The notes under the pieces: generated by a model | What the model saw: the letters and a program-made list of their open reading frames with translations, nothing else | Told to the model about the DNA's origin: nothing | Database searches by the model: none | Translations under genes and position numbers: made by a program | In this document: positions 52,418 through 61,284 of the stretch, piece after piece | Layout: every line of letters starts with the position of its first letter | How positions within the stretch are numbered: position 1 is the first letter of the stretch | Assembly (NCBI RefSeq): GCF_000340435.2 | Contig: NZ_CP011883.2 | Coordinates: 4,014,687-4,078,686 of the forward strand | Source: Mycobacterium haemophilum DSM 44634 | GTDB lineage: Bacteria > Actinomycetota > Actinomycetes > Mycobacteriales > Mycobacteriaceae | Direction: 5' to 3' | DNA length: 64,000 nucleotides

Positions 52418-52541
52418 GACGGGTTCCTTTCGCCGAGACGGCCAACCATAGGCCGTACTCAGTATCGAACTGTTGTTTGAATAATCGTATGCGCTAAGCG
52501 GAGCCGGTTGAACAGCTGTTGCAGTGCCGTTGAGAGGCCAG

Positions 52542-53462
52542 TCACCGCGTGTTCTTCGATTCTGCTAGTGCGCGAGCACGCTCCCGACGCCGATACCACC
52601 GGATCGCCGAGTCAATCGGGTAGCGCAGATCGTCAGGTAGCGCTGAATAGAAGCGGATCGCCAAGTCAATCGAATATTTCCGAATACCAACGACACGCGA
52701 AGTCAATATGCGGCTTAAAATGGGTGACCCGGACAGGAAGAAGTGGGTCACCGTAGTCACTACAAAACGGCGCCGGAACGCATTCCGATATTTTCGAGCA
52801 ACATCTTTGCGGTGTCGGTAGAAACTCGCACCCGTTGTACCGACACCCTTGTGACGCAGGTGAAAATCGATCACCCAAGCGCTGCGCCCAAGAAAATCTG
52901 CGACGATGCACAGATCGGCACCGTAAAAGTGAAAACCGGAAAGATCATGCGACATCGCCAGGTTGGCTTCGCGTCGCACAACGATGAAGTTCTCGTCAAG
53001 CGCTGTGACCGCCGCCGGGAAGGAGCCGATGGACTGGTTTTTTCCAAAGCGATCGGAAATGCGGACGGCCAGGCGATTGAATGAAACTCCACCCGCATTG
53101 CCACACAGTGCCCATTTTGGATCGTGCGCTGTGAGTTCATCTAGGCGCTGCTCAAGTTCGGCTCGCCCGTCGTCGAGGAGCACAATGTCTTGGTGGCACA
53201 GGATAATGAAGTCGCCTCGCGCTTCGGAAAGAAACAGATTGTAGCCACGGAAGGCGTCGAATCGATTCGATTCACTATTGTCGAGACAGAGATATTCACA
53301 GTCGGCCGGAGTAAAGCCATGGCTGACAAATGACTCCACCATCTCGGAATATTCGGCGGGGCGGGTGACCAGTGTGCAGATCGAAAATCGCGGCCGCGCC
53401 CCGTCGGCAGGTGCGGTGAGGGGTATCACAAAATCGGGTATAGATGCCGGTTCAGCCGCCAT
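52542..53462 (-). CDS. GT2-family glycosyltransferase-like protein in PGL sugar cluster
   Basis: 306 aa with AAGG about 11 bp before the ATG. GT-A-like core: FSICTLVTRPAEYSEMVESF, CEYLCLDNSESNRFDAFRGYN, then ARGDFIILCHQDIVLLDDG in which HQDI stands at the DxD position, and WALCGNAGG. This resembles the Glyco_tranf_2_5 subset. The C-terminal ~80 residues are basic and helical, suggesting membrane association. It is not similar to Mtb Rv2957. A role in adding the third PGL sugar or a side modification is inferred only from location. Confidence 0.72.
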   Translation of the reverse strand: MAAEPASIPDFVIPLTAPADGARPRFSICTLVTRPAEYSEMVESFVSHGFTPADCEYLCLDNSESNRFDAFRGYNLFLSEARGDFIILCHQDIVLLDDGRAELEQRLDELTAHDPKWALCGNAGGVSFNRLAVRISDRFGKNQSIGSFPAAVTALDENFIVVRREANLAMSHDLSGFHFYGADLCIVADFLGRSAWVIDFHLRHKGVGTTGASFYRHRKDVARKYRNAFRRRFVVTTVTHFFLSGSPILSRILTSRVVGIRKYSIDLAIRFYSALPDDLRYPIDSAIRWYRRRERARALAESKNTR

Positions 53463-53549
53463 GGTGAATACCTTAGAACGTGGTTAGGAATAGGCTAGGC
53501 CTGGTCGAGGCGCTGATCGCGTACCATAAGCCATTTCAAACATGAACGA

Positions 53550-54263
53550 TTAGTTGCGGATCAGAAAGCCGTTGGTCGCAAATGTAAAGCCGAATTTTCT
53601 TTCCCGCGCATCGTCATGCTTATAGTCACCTGGGAATTCACGCTCGTACGCCTCAATGGCTTCATACGGGCCGGGCCCGAACAGGGGAAGGACCGGATGT
53701 CCGTTGACGTTGGAGTCTTCCACTACCACATAGTCGCCGCTGGACAGTAAAGGACGCAGCAGTTTCATCTCGTCCAGTACGTGATGCATTGAGTGGTCAC
53801 TGTCCAGGATGGCAAAGATCTTGCCGGGGTATTCGTCTTTGAGGCGTTGAATCTGCTCGGCAATGGCCGGGGCGGTGGATGACGATTCAATGAACAAGAC
53901 ATCTGGCTCGCGCCGGGCTGCTGGATCGAGCACCTTGTGCGAGACGTCCACGGTAAGCACCTTGAATGGTTGACCGATCTGCCGCAAGACGTTGGCGAAA
54001 AACACCGCCGAGCCACCGTAGCGGGTGCCGAACTCGATCACCAGGGATGGTTTCAACTCGGCCAGGATTTCCTGGTAATTCCACATATCACTGACGGACT
54101 TCCAGCATTTGATCCCCGCCCAAGTGGTCGTAGTCCACACGGCGTTGTCGTAGTACCACTTGTGGTACTCCTCAGCGACCGAACCGGACGGTCGGTAAAT
54201 TAATGTGGGCAGAAAACTCAACGCTTGCCTGACCAAGGCGATCAGTCGACTTATTGGGCTCAT
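53550..54263 (-). CDS. Rhamnosyl O-methyltransferase, Rv2959c type
   Basis: 237 aa, preceded by AGGAGATGG. CmcI/cephalosporin-hydroxylase-like fold: EEYHKWYYDNAVWTTTTWAGIKCWKSVSDMWNYQEIL, SLVIEFGTRYGGSAVFFANVLRQIGQPFKVLTVD (SAM site), FAILDSDHSMHHVLDEMKLLRPLL and VVEDSNVNGHPVLP. It is very close to Mtb Rv2959c, which 2-O-methylates the first rhamnose of PGL. A short N-terminal hydrophobic stretch may anchor it. The GT2 gene begins 87 bp downstream. Confidence 0.93.
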   Translation of the reverse strand: MSPISRLIALVRQALSFLPTLIYRPSGSVAEEYHKWYYDNAVWTTTTWAGIKCWKSVSDMWNYQEILAELKPSLVIEFGTRYGGSAVFFANVLRQIGQPFKVLTVDVSHKVLDPAARREPDVLFIESSSTAPAIAEQIQRLKDEYPGKIFAILDSDHSMHHVLDEMKLLRPLLSSGDYVVVEDSNVNGHPVLPLFGPGPYEAIEAYEREFPGDYKHDDARERKFGFTFATNGFLIRN

Positions 54264-54804
54264 ACCACCATCTCCTCACTGCTAATCCGTGGTCGCTCAC
54301 ATGTTGGTCAAGCTGGCCTCTTTAAAAGAACTAATGGCGCCAGCACGGACTCACATATGATCGCGGTAATTCGTAGGCCAACGATCCGGTTCACCTATGT
54401 TGGCTCCGTGCGCCGCCACTCTGAGGCACAGTGCCAGGCGTGACCCGGCCTCCCGGCTCAGCCATCCCCTTGATGCTGTCAGGGATGGTAGCAGCAGACG
54501 CTGGTATTCGCTCGCACAACGGCTGACCGCCAACTCGCGCGAACGGATGACGTTGACCATCCTAGAAGTCATTCGCTCACCTAATGAGTGACCACCGGCT
54601 GTGCGACGCACCACGAGGTGCGCCGCGTCCGTTAACCGGCCATGATCGAGTATTTACTCGAGCATCAACCCCGCCATCCCGACTACCCAAACGACGGCCT
54701 CTGGCCCGCGAGGTCACACCAGCAGCGAGCTCACCGAAGTGAACGGCGGCGACCGTCACATGACGATCCGTAGCGTGAGGGCCCCCACCCTGCCGTGTTG
54801 TCTG
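54264..54804. other. 541-bp gap between UGT copy A and the Rv2959c-type gene
   Basis: No ORF with good composition. In Mtb the equivalent gap holds Rv2960c and a transposase-like gene (Rv2961); I could not recognise a remnant of either. Confidence 0.4.
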
Positions 54805-56073
54805 CTAGCTGGCCAACGATGACGAGGGCAGGTTCTCCGACGCGAGGCGTAACACGTGCTCCACGTGCTGCGGGAATCCGGCGCGGTCCCGTCCGAAGGC
54901 TTCGGCGAGCCGTTGGGCGGCTTGTCGGTACTCGGCCCGACTGAGCACCTGCGTTACGGCGTCAGCCACCCGCCGACTCTTAAGCCGCTCCGTGCGCAGC
55001 AGCACACCCGCACCGGCCTGCTCGACGGCCTCCATGTTCAGATGCTGATCCAGATTGCTGGCGACCCCGACCACCGGCACTCCTGCCACAAACGCCTGCT
55101 GCGTCGTCAAGCTGCCGCCGTTGCAGACCACCACAGCCGAGCGGGCTGCGGCCGCCTCACCCGGCAGGTAGTCGGCCACGAAGGCGTTGGCCGGCACGTT
55201 CTGCAGCTCGCTGCGGCCGGCGGTGGCCGCGATCACCGTCACCGGCAAGTCCGCCAGCGCGTTCAACACCAGCTGCAACAGGTTCTTCCCGCCGGAACTA
55301 CCCAGGGTCGCATAGACGATCGGCCGGTCGGTCGGCAACGAATCCCACCAGTCCGGCGGCTCCCCGGCCGGCGACCACAAGACCGGGCCAAGGTATTGGT
55401 GGTTGACCGGCAGGTTGTCCGTCGGCACCAGCTCGGGCACATCGGCATACAGGGTGTAGTCACCTTCGGTGAAATGGCGGCAAGGATTTGAGCCCAGACT
55501 GGGCAATCCATACTTCCGGCGGACCCAGTTGAACGGCAGGCAATGGAAAGCAAAGACCACTGGGTGGTAGATGCGGAACAGGAGGCTGACCAACCAGACG
55601 CCGAGGAGGCGGCTCCACAGCACTTCCGGCATCGGAAACCGGCGCCGAGCGTGGGGACTCCAATAGGCGTTCGCGATGGCAATGTAGGGGATGCCGGCCA
55701 GTCGGGCGCTGACGGACAGCGTCAGGCGCAGGTCACTGACGACTAGGTCCGGGGCGACCTCGGCCAGCAGCTTTGTGTCCTCCGCAACGTACTTCCGTAA
55801 CGTCTTCGGGGTGTAGCAAAGTCGGCCCTGAGCCATCTTGGCGAGATGTTGGTCGGTGGGCACGGTGTAGATCGGATGGTGAGGGAAAGGGAGCGGGCCC
55901 AACAGTTTGTTGAACCGCGGGTCGCAGGCGAAGTGGACCTCATAGCGGCTCGGGTCCAGCAACCGCGCCAGGGCGAACGGCCGCACGACGTGAGCCAGGG
56001 ACACTGCCTCGGCAATAAATAGGATCCGCAGCCTGCGGGGCGCAGGCTCAGGTGCGTTCGGTGCGATGCTCAT
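54805..56073 (-). CDS. UGT-type PGL rhamnosyltransferase-like protein, copy A
   Basis: 422 aa from the ATG at 56071-56073, preceded by AGAAGGGACG; the open frame upstream lacks support. GT-B fold of the UDP-glycosyltransferase (GT1) family: N-terminal RILFIAEAVSLAHVVRPFALARLLDPSRYEVHFACDPRFN, and the C-terminal donor site with YATLGSSGGKNLLQ, VADYLPGEAAAARSAVVVCNGGSLTTQQAFVAGVPVVGVASNLDQHLN. It belongs with Mtb Rv2962c and Rv2958c, which add rhamnose to phenolphthiocerol and to the growing chain. Strongly similar to the copy at 57485-58756, so the position each adds cannot be told here. Confidence 0.9.
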   Translation of the reverse strand: MSIAPNAPEPAPRRLRILFIAEAVSLAHVVRPFALARLLDPSRYEVHFACDPRFNKLLGPLPFPHHPIYTVPTDQHLAKMAQGRLCYTPKTLRKYVAEDTKLLAEVAPDLVVSDLRLTLSVSARLAGIPYIAIANAYWSPHARRRFPMPEVLWSRLLGVWLVSLLFRIYHPVVFAFHCLPFNWVRRKYGLPSLGSNPCRHFTEGDYTLYADVPELVPTDNLPVNHQYLGPVLWSPAGEPPDWWDSLPTDRPIVYATLGSSGGKNLLQLVLNALADLPVTVIAATAGRSELQNVPANAFVADYLPGEAAAARSAVVVCNGGSLTTQQAFVAGVPVVGVASNLDQHLNMEAVEQAGAGVLLRTERLKSRRVADAVTQVLSRAEYRQAAQRLAEAFGRDRAGFPQHVEHVLRLASENLPSSSLAS

Positions 56074-56119
56074 GCATGCGTCCCTTCTCACATCGCTGGC
56101 GACGTCAATCGCTACCCGC

Positions 56120-56149
56120 CACCCCGACGCCGTAGCGTACACGCACACT
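56120..56149 (-). promoter_or_regulatory. Conserved upstream element of UGT copy A
   Basis: The 21-bp stretch 56129-56149 (CGACGCCGTAGCGTACACGCAC core) recurs exactly upstream of UGT copy B at about 58810-58830. Read on the minus strand it contains TACGCT, a good TANNNT -10 candidate, about 65 bp before the start codon. Conservation in otherwise diverged leader DNA suggests a promoter. Confidence 0.4.
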
Positions 56150-56279
56150 GGGAAAATGTCGGCAAAATGTGCGGCGGGCGGTATGGGGGCGCCCCGATTT
56201 GGGTTGGCGATTTGCGTGTTTCGCGCAGCGCCGTAGTCGACTTCAGTATCGACGACCGGTTTTTGCTGAGGCTGCCAAG

Positions 56280-57062
56280 CTAAATCACGCTCGACGAGCC
56301 GAGAAATTCGTCTAGGTACGCGGGCGGCTTCAGGTTAAGCAAGCGCTCGCGGTCGGCGGCAAGATCCGCGTAATTAAGCGCCGCGACCTGCTCGGCCGAG
56401 TACGACAGCGGCCGTTCCGGCGATCCCTTTCGTATGATCCCGACGCCAAAGTCACAGTCCAGCACCGCGATTCGTAGGTCTGGCCGGGTGCTGCGCAGGT
56501 GCACAATCGCCTTCCAAACATCGCCGCACCACAGGCCTTCCCACCAGTGGTTCTGCGCACGAAAGTCGGCGTAAGACGTCGCCGGGCAGCCGGCCGACGC
56601 CGACTTGGGGTTGCAGTCATGCAGCACGATGACGCCATCGTCGCGCAGATAGCGCAGGGTGTTCTCGACGTCACGCACGACCTGTTCATAGGTATGCAGC
56701 CCGTCGATCAGGGCGACATCGATGGCGCGCCGCTCCAGCAACGCCGTCTCGTTCGCGAAAAAAGCGTCGCTAGTCATCTCGCAGTAGTGGGTAGCACGCG
56801 CCTGCGCGGCAGCCAACCTGCGGGAGCGCGCCGAAAGCTGGAAAGCCGGGTCGACGGCGACCTTCTCGTCGGCGGCAATATGCCGAAATACAAATCCGCG
56901 CGACACACCGATCTCGAGGTAGACAGGCGCCGCGCGCCCCTCAAGCGCCTGCCGCACGGCCCTGATCCGGTGACGATCCTTCCCCAAGAAGAATTGGATG
57001 TTGTTCCAACTTTCTTCGAGGACGCGCCACATGAGCGCATTCGCAGTTTCGGTTACTCCCAT
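56280..57062 (-). CDS. SAM-dependent methyltransferase copy B of duplicated PGL cassette
   Basis: 260 aa, AAAGGAA before the ATG. Same family and motifs as the gene at 51596-52417, with only about ten amino-acid differences after residue 40 (such as NLVWS versus EGLWC around residue 173). The first 40 residues are clearly diverged, and it ends sooner (FLGSSSVI). The two leaders also share about 75 bp of similar sequence. A second rhamnose O-methylation is a likely role. Confidence 0.85.
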   Translation of the reverse strand: MGVTETANALMWRVLEESWNNIQFFLGKDRHRIRAVRQALEGRAAPVYLEIGVSRGFVFRHIAADEKVAVDPAFQLSARSRRLAAAQARATHYCEMTSDAFFANETALLERRAIDVALIDGLHTYEQVVRDVENTLRYLRDDGVIVLHDCNPKSASAGCPATSYADFRAQNHWWEGLWCGDVWKAIVHLRSTRPDLRIAVLDCDFGVGIIRKGSPERPLSYSAEQVAALNYADLAADRERLLNLKPPAYLDEFLGSSSVI

Positions 57063-57484
57063 GGCAGGTTCCTTTCGCCGAGACGGACAACCCTAGCCCG
57101 TATATGGCATCGAACTATTGTTTGAATAATGGTATGCGAGCCAGTCAGGAACCAGCCGCCAAATGAGATAGCCACCTTCCTAGAACTGTGGCTCGTCAAA
57201 GTAATTCAAGCTCTTGACCCGCTCGTATCCTAAGCCAGCATCTAAAGTGGTGCACGTTGGGAGCCGGAGACTACCGCGAAGCTGGGGAAAAGCCACCCCA
57301 CCCGTTCAACGTTTGCACCAGAACCTCTTGCGGCAGTTGGCGTTCGCAGCCAACATCAATCGGCCGCAGCATCGTCATTGGCCGCGCTGCCCGACCTTTT
57401 GCCCCACATTCGCGCCGAATCAGCGCCGCTCACAACATCACTGGTGATCACTCGTCACCGCGCTGGATCCGCGGTGTTGTCTAA
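57063..57484. other. 422-bp gap between the UGT copy B and methyltransferase copy B
   Basis: The first ~70 bp match the leader of methyltransferase copy A (ATCGAACTNTTGTTTGAATAAT core), a probable promoter region. The remainder has no supported ORF. Confidence 0.4.
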
Positions 57485-58756
57485 CTAGCTGGCCAGCGAC
57501 GTCGGGGGCAGGTTCTCCAGCGCCAGCCGCAATGCACTCTCCACGTGTTGCGGGAATCCAATGCGGTCTCGCCCGAAGGCTTCGGCGAGTCGTTGGGCAC
57601 CTTGTCGGTACTCGGCCCGACTGAGCACCTGGTTTACCGCGTCGGCCACCCGGCGACTCTTGAGCCGCTCCGTGCGCAGCAGCACTCCCGCGCCGGCCTG
57701 CTCGACGGCCTCCATGTTCAGGTGTTGATCCAGGTTGCCGGCTATCCCGACCACCGGTACTCCGGCCGCCAAGGCCTGCTGGGTCGTCGGGCTGCCGCCG
57801 TTGCAGACCACCACAGCCGAGCGGGCTGCGGCCGCCTCGCCCGGCAGATAGTCGGCCACGAAGGCGTTGGCCGGCACGTTTTGCAGCGTGCTATGGCCCG
57901 CGGTGGCCGCGATCACCGTCACCGGCAAGTCCGCCAGGGCGTTCAACACGACCTGCAACAGGTTCTTCCGGCCGGAACTACCTAGGGTGGCATAGACGAT
58001 CGGTCTGTCGGTGGGCAACGAGTCCCACCAGTCCGGCGGCTGCACAGCGGGCGACCACAAGACCGGGCCGAGGTATTGGTGGTTGGCCGGCAGGTTGTCG
58101 GTCGGCACCAGTTCGGGCACGTCGGCGTACAGGGTGTAGTCACCGTCGGTGAAAATGCGGCACAAATCCCAGCCCAGACTCGGCAACCTGTGCTTCCGGC
58201 GGACCCAATTGAGCGGCAGGCACTGGTAAACAAAGAACAACGGGCGTTCCAGGCGGTAGAGGAGTTTGACCAGCCTGACGCTGAACAAGTGGGTCCACAG
58301 CAAGTCCGGCAGCGGAAATCCGCGGCGGCGGGCCTGGGGACTCCAGTAGGCGTTCGCGATGGCGATGTATGGGACGCCAGCCAGTCGGGCACTGACCGAG
58401 AGTGAAATACGGAGATCACCGACGACTAGGTCCGGCGCGACCTCGGCCAGCACCTTAGTGTCCTCTTCCACGTACTTCCGCAGTGCCCGCGTGGAGTAGA
58501 AGCGGCCCTGAACCAGGTTGCCGTGAAACCGCTCGCTAGTGATGGTGTGGATCGGGTGATGGCGGAAAGGGAAGGCTCCTAGAAGCTTGTTGTACCGCGG
58601 GTCGCAGGCGAAGTGGACCTCATAGCGGCTGGGGTCCAGCGACTGCGCCAGGACGTACGGCCGAACGACGTGGGCCAGGGTCACTGCCTCGCCGAAAAAT
58701 AGGATCCGCAGCCTGCGGGGCGCAGGCTCAGCTCCGGCGTCCGGTGCCGTGCTCAT
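57485..58756 (-). CDS. UGT-type PGL rhamnosyltransferase-like protein, copy B
   Basis: 423 aa from the ATG at 58754-58756 with AGAAGGGACG upstream. Same GT-B family as copy A: RILFFGEAVTLAHVVRPYVLAQSLDPSRYEVHFACDPRYN, YATLGSSGRKNLLQVVLNALADLPVTVIAATAG and CNGGSPTTQQALAAGVPVVGIAGNLDQHLN. The C-terminal donor half is much more conserved between the copies than the acceptor half (about residues 60-230), which suggests the two recognise different acceptors. One should be the Rv2962c equivalent that adds the first rhamnose. Confidence 0.9.
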   Translation of the reverse strand: MSTAPDAGAEPAPRRLRILFFGEAVTLAHVVRPYVLAQSLDPSRYEVHFACDPRYNKLLGAFPFRHHPIHTITSERFHGNLVQGRFYSTRALRKYVEEDTKVLAEVAPDLVVGDLRISLSVSARLAGVPYIAIANAYWSPQARRRGFPLPDLLWTHLFSVRLVKLLYRLERPLFFVYQCLPLNWVRRKHRLPSLGWDLCRIFTDGDYTLYADVPELVPTDNLPANHQYLGPVLWSPAVQPPDWWDSLPTDRPIVYATLGSSGRKNLLQVVLNALADLPVTVIAATAGHSTLQNVPANAFVADYLPGEAAAARSAVVVCNGGSPTTQQALAAGVPVVGIAGNLDQHLNMEAVEQAGAGVLLRTERLKSRRVADAVNQVLSRAEYRQGAQRLAEAFGRDRIGFPQHVESALRLALENLPPTSLAS

Positions 58757-58933
58757 GCCGGCGTCCCTTCTCACGTCACTGCGACCGCTAATCGTTAGTT
58801 CCCCACCTCGACGCCGTAGCGTACACGCACTACGCGCGAACTTGGAAAATACGGCAAATTGTGGCCGCGGGGCCTGATGGACTCCCAGACTGCTTGTTCG
58901 ATGAGTCGCCCTGCACCCGGCTATGCTTCGCCA

Positions 58934-59389
58934 ATGCCAGTTTTAAGCAAGACCGTCGAGATCGGTACCGACGTTGCAACGATCATGGCCATCGTCGCCG
59001 ATTTCGAGTCGTACCCACAGTGGCATGAGTGGATCAAAGGCGTCTGGGTGCTCGCTCGCTACGACGATGGGCGTCCCAGCCAGTTGCGCATCGACATCGA
59101 CTTTCAAGGCATGCAGGGCACCTATATCCAAGCCGTGTACTACCCGGACGTGAACCAGATTCAAACCGTCATGCAGCAAGGCGACCTGTATTCCAAGCAG
59201 GAGCAGCTGTTCTGCGTGACGGAGGCCGAGGCGGGCAGCGTGCTGACGGTGGATCTCGATATCGAGCTCACCCTGCCGGTGCCCGCGCCCATGGTGAAGA
59301 TGCTCCTCAACACCGCACTCGACCGCCTCGCCGAAAAACTCAAGCAGCACGCCGAACAGTTGCCCCCAGCTAGGGACGACGCCAACTAA
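58934..59389 (+). CDS. SRPBCC (polyketide cyclase/START-like) protein
   Basis: 151 aa from the ATG at 58934; the frame is open back to 58859. It has the START-like pattern of strand-helix start (VLSKTVEIGTDVATIMAIVADFESYPQWHEWIKGVWVL), curved sheet (SQLRIDIDFQGMQGTYIQAVYYPD) and long C-terminal helix (PMVKMLLNTALDRLAEKLKQHAEQL). Members bind hydrophobic ligands. Its 5' end is divergent from the PGL glycosyltransferase cluster, but a role in PGL is not shown. Confidence 0.85.
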   Translation: MPVLSKTVEIGTDVATIMAIVADFESYPQWHEWIKGVWVLARYDDGRPSQLRIDIDFQGMQGTYIQAVYYPDVNQIQTVMQQGDLYSKQEQLFCVTEAEAGSVLTVDLDIELTLPVPAPMVKMLLNTALDRLAEKLKQHAEQLPPARDDAN

Positions 59390-59457
59390 ACGGGGTGCGG
59401 AATTCGCGCCTCGCGTTCACGCGCTAGCTGAACTGGCCACGCTCAGCGCGTGTCGTT

Positions 59458-60411
59458 CTACCGACGCCCGTAGCCTGCCCGCTGCGCGGACACGAAAAGG
59501 GTTGGCGGCATTGTGTCCTCGGCATCGGGCGGAACGTTGCGGCCGTAGCGAGCCATCAGCTCCCTGAAGGTTGCCGCCGAGACGTCCCAGCCGCGATCGC
59601 GCAGCCAGTCGGCGACGGCCGTGCGCTCCTCGGGATACCAAAGGTCTTCGTAGTCCGTGACGTCGGTATGGGCCAGCTTGGCCGCCACATCCCGCATGCG
59701 CTGCATCTCCTCCCGCTGGCGCCGCACGAGGTCGGGGTCGAGGAAACCCTCGCCGGGAACGTTGGAAGCCAGCCAGCTGCCGCCCGAGCTAAGCGCATGT
59801 ATGCGCTCAAACAACAGGTCCTGCGCTTGCGCCGGCAAGTAACGCACCAGTCCCTCCGCCGACCAAACGCACCGCTGTGATGCGTCAAACCCAGCATCCT
59901 GCAAAGCCTTTGGCCAATCTTGACGGAGGTCGATCGGAACTTGCACCAGCTGTGCCGTCGGATGCGCACCGTGCTCTCGCAACGTGGCGGATTTGAATTC
60001 CAACACTTTGGGCTGGTCAAGCTCGTAGACGACGGTGCCGTCGGGCCATGGCAGCCGCCATGCCCGTGCGTCCAAGCCCGCCGCCAAAATCACCACCTGG
60101 CGAACACCAGCGTCGGCGGCGGCGAGAAAGAACTCGTCAAAGAACGCGGTCCGGGTAGCCATGAAGTCGATCATCAGCTGGATCCGCGCCGGTATCGTCG
60201 GGTCCAGCTCCGATGCCGCGGCATGCAGCGTGGGATTGGCGTAGATGCTCCACATTCCGTCGCCCGCCGCGTCCACGAACACACGCGCGAACGGGTCGTT
60301 GATGAGCGGATTTTCGCTCTCGGTCTCCGCGGCGCGCGCCGCAGCAACACCTAGCGCGGTGGCTCCCACGCTCTGGGTAATATCCCAGGAATCATTGTCG
60401 GTACGCGGCAT
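59458..60411 (-). CDS. UPF0677-family SAM-dependent methyltransferase
   Basis: 317 aa. Starts with the family hallmark DSWDITQSVGATALGVAAARAAETE, then RVFVDAAGDGM, QVVILAAGLDARAWRLPWPDGTVVYELDQPKVLEFK (SAM site), WSAEGLVRYLPAQAQDLLFERI and SGGSWLASNVPG. This group is expanded in mycobacteria and resembles leucine carboxyl methyltransferases. Substrates are largely unknown. Confidence 0.9.
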   Translation of the reverse strand: MPRTDNDSWDITQSVGATALGVAAARAAETESENPLINDPFARVFVDAAGDGMWSIYANPTLHAAASELDPTIPARIQLMIDFMATRTAFFDEFFLAAADAGVRQVVILAAGLDARAWRLPWPDGTVVYELDQPKVLEFKSATLREHGAHPTAQLVQVPIDLRQDWPKALQDAGFDASQRCVWSAEGLVRYLPAQAQDLLFERIHALSSGGSWLASNVPGEGFLDPDLVRRQREEMQRMRDVAAKLAHTDVTDYEDLWYPEERTAVADWLRDRGWDVSAATFRELMARYGRNVPPDAEDTMPPTLFVSAQRAGYGRR

Positions 60412-60487
60412 CGCCTCTGCCTCCCAGCCAGAAAATTAGTTCCACTTCATTCTTTCAGCTGCCGACCGCCGGGCCCGCTCATTAAGA

Positions 60488-60862
60488 ATGGCCTACGCTT
60501 TTTCCCAGACACTGGACAGCTCGCAGCGGAGCGCCGTGACATCAACGCCGACACGCACGCAGCAGAAGTCTTCGCCCGCCACGGGCGACCTCGACGAGAT
60601 CGTCGCCGATTACACCGATGATTCCGTGATAATCACCGCGGCCGGAGTCTCGCGGGGCAAGGTGGGCCGCCGATTCAGCGGTCAGCCGCGGTGACGACGG
60701 CGTCGACACGTTCGTATTCCGGGACGGCATGGTCAAAGTCCTTGCCGCACTGGCCGACTCCGACATGCCGCACCACCACTTGATCGCCAGCTGCGCCGAC
60801 CCCACTGTGCTGGGCGATGCCGCGGCGTGCCGGCCTTGGCTGGTAGCGGCTCAACAAATTTG
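60488..60862 (+). pseudogene. SnoaL/NTF2-like protein remnant
   Basis: The piece GDLDEIVADYTDDSVIITAAGVSRGKVG (about 60581-60666) is followed, in a shifted frame, by DDGVDTFVFRDGMVKVLAAL (about 60692-60750), both typical SnoaL-like segments. The ~40 residues normally between them are missing and replaced by a short out-of-frame junction near 60670. The protein is not complete in any frame. Confidence 0.7.
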
Positions 60863-60920
60863 ACGTCGACCGTCTTGCGGGTGGTCCCATGCTCATGGCA
60901 AAACCAGCTCCAAACTGGTC

Positions 60921-61190
60921 CTATCCCCCTGGCAAACGACATCCACCTATTCGGTCCCTCAGCTCGCATAACCACGGCTCAAAACGACCGGGACAGATCA
61001 CCCCGGACCAACCGATCGGGGTCGGGCCAGTATGACCAGCCGAGCGCGCCATAGTTCGAGACACACCCAACTCCTGCTTGCCGACTCCGATCTCGGCCGC
61101 GACGCGGGCCACCGGGCAGCTCGTCGCGATCACCCAGGACAAACTGCTTCGAACTACGGGTCCAATTGCCTTGCCGGTGAGGGTTAAACC
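60921..61190 (-). pseudogene. Transposase (IS3-type OrfA-like) fragment
   Basis: On the minus strand the frame reads SLSWVIATSCPVARVAAEIGVGKQELGV, a helix-turn-helix of the kind found at the start of IS3-family OrfA transposases. It is followed by degenerate sequence and ELRDRI. Neither inverted repeats nor an OrfB are present, so it would be a scar only. Confidence 0.4.
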
Positions 61191-61250
61191 CGATTTTGCG
61201 CAGGCGCGTGAATGAATAACGTTGCTCTGAGACGAAAAAGGAACATGCAA

Positions 61251-61284
61251 AGAACAGAGGAATCTGAAGAACAGAGGAATCTGA
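61251..61284 (+). repeat. Exact 17-bp tandem duplication overlapping a start codon
   Basis: AGAACAGAGGAATCTGA occurs twice back to back (61251-61267, 61268-61284). The second copy ends on the A of the ATG of the next ORF and each copy carries a possible ribosome site (AGAGG). Confidence 0.9.

Noticed and set aside
51596..57062. Assembly artefact as explanation for the near-identical methyltransferase copies
   Set aside because: The copies have different 5' and 3' ends, scattered differences inside, and distinct flanking genes, so a collapsed or duplicated contig is unlikely.
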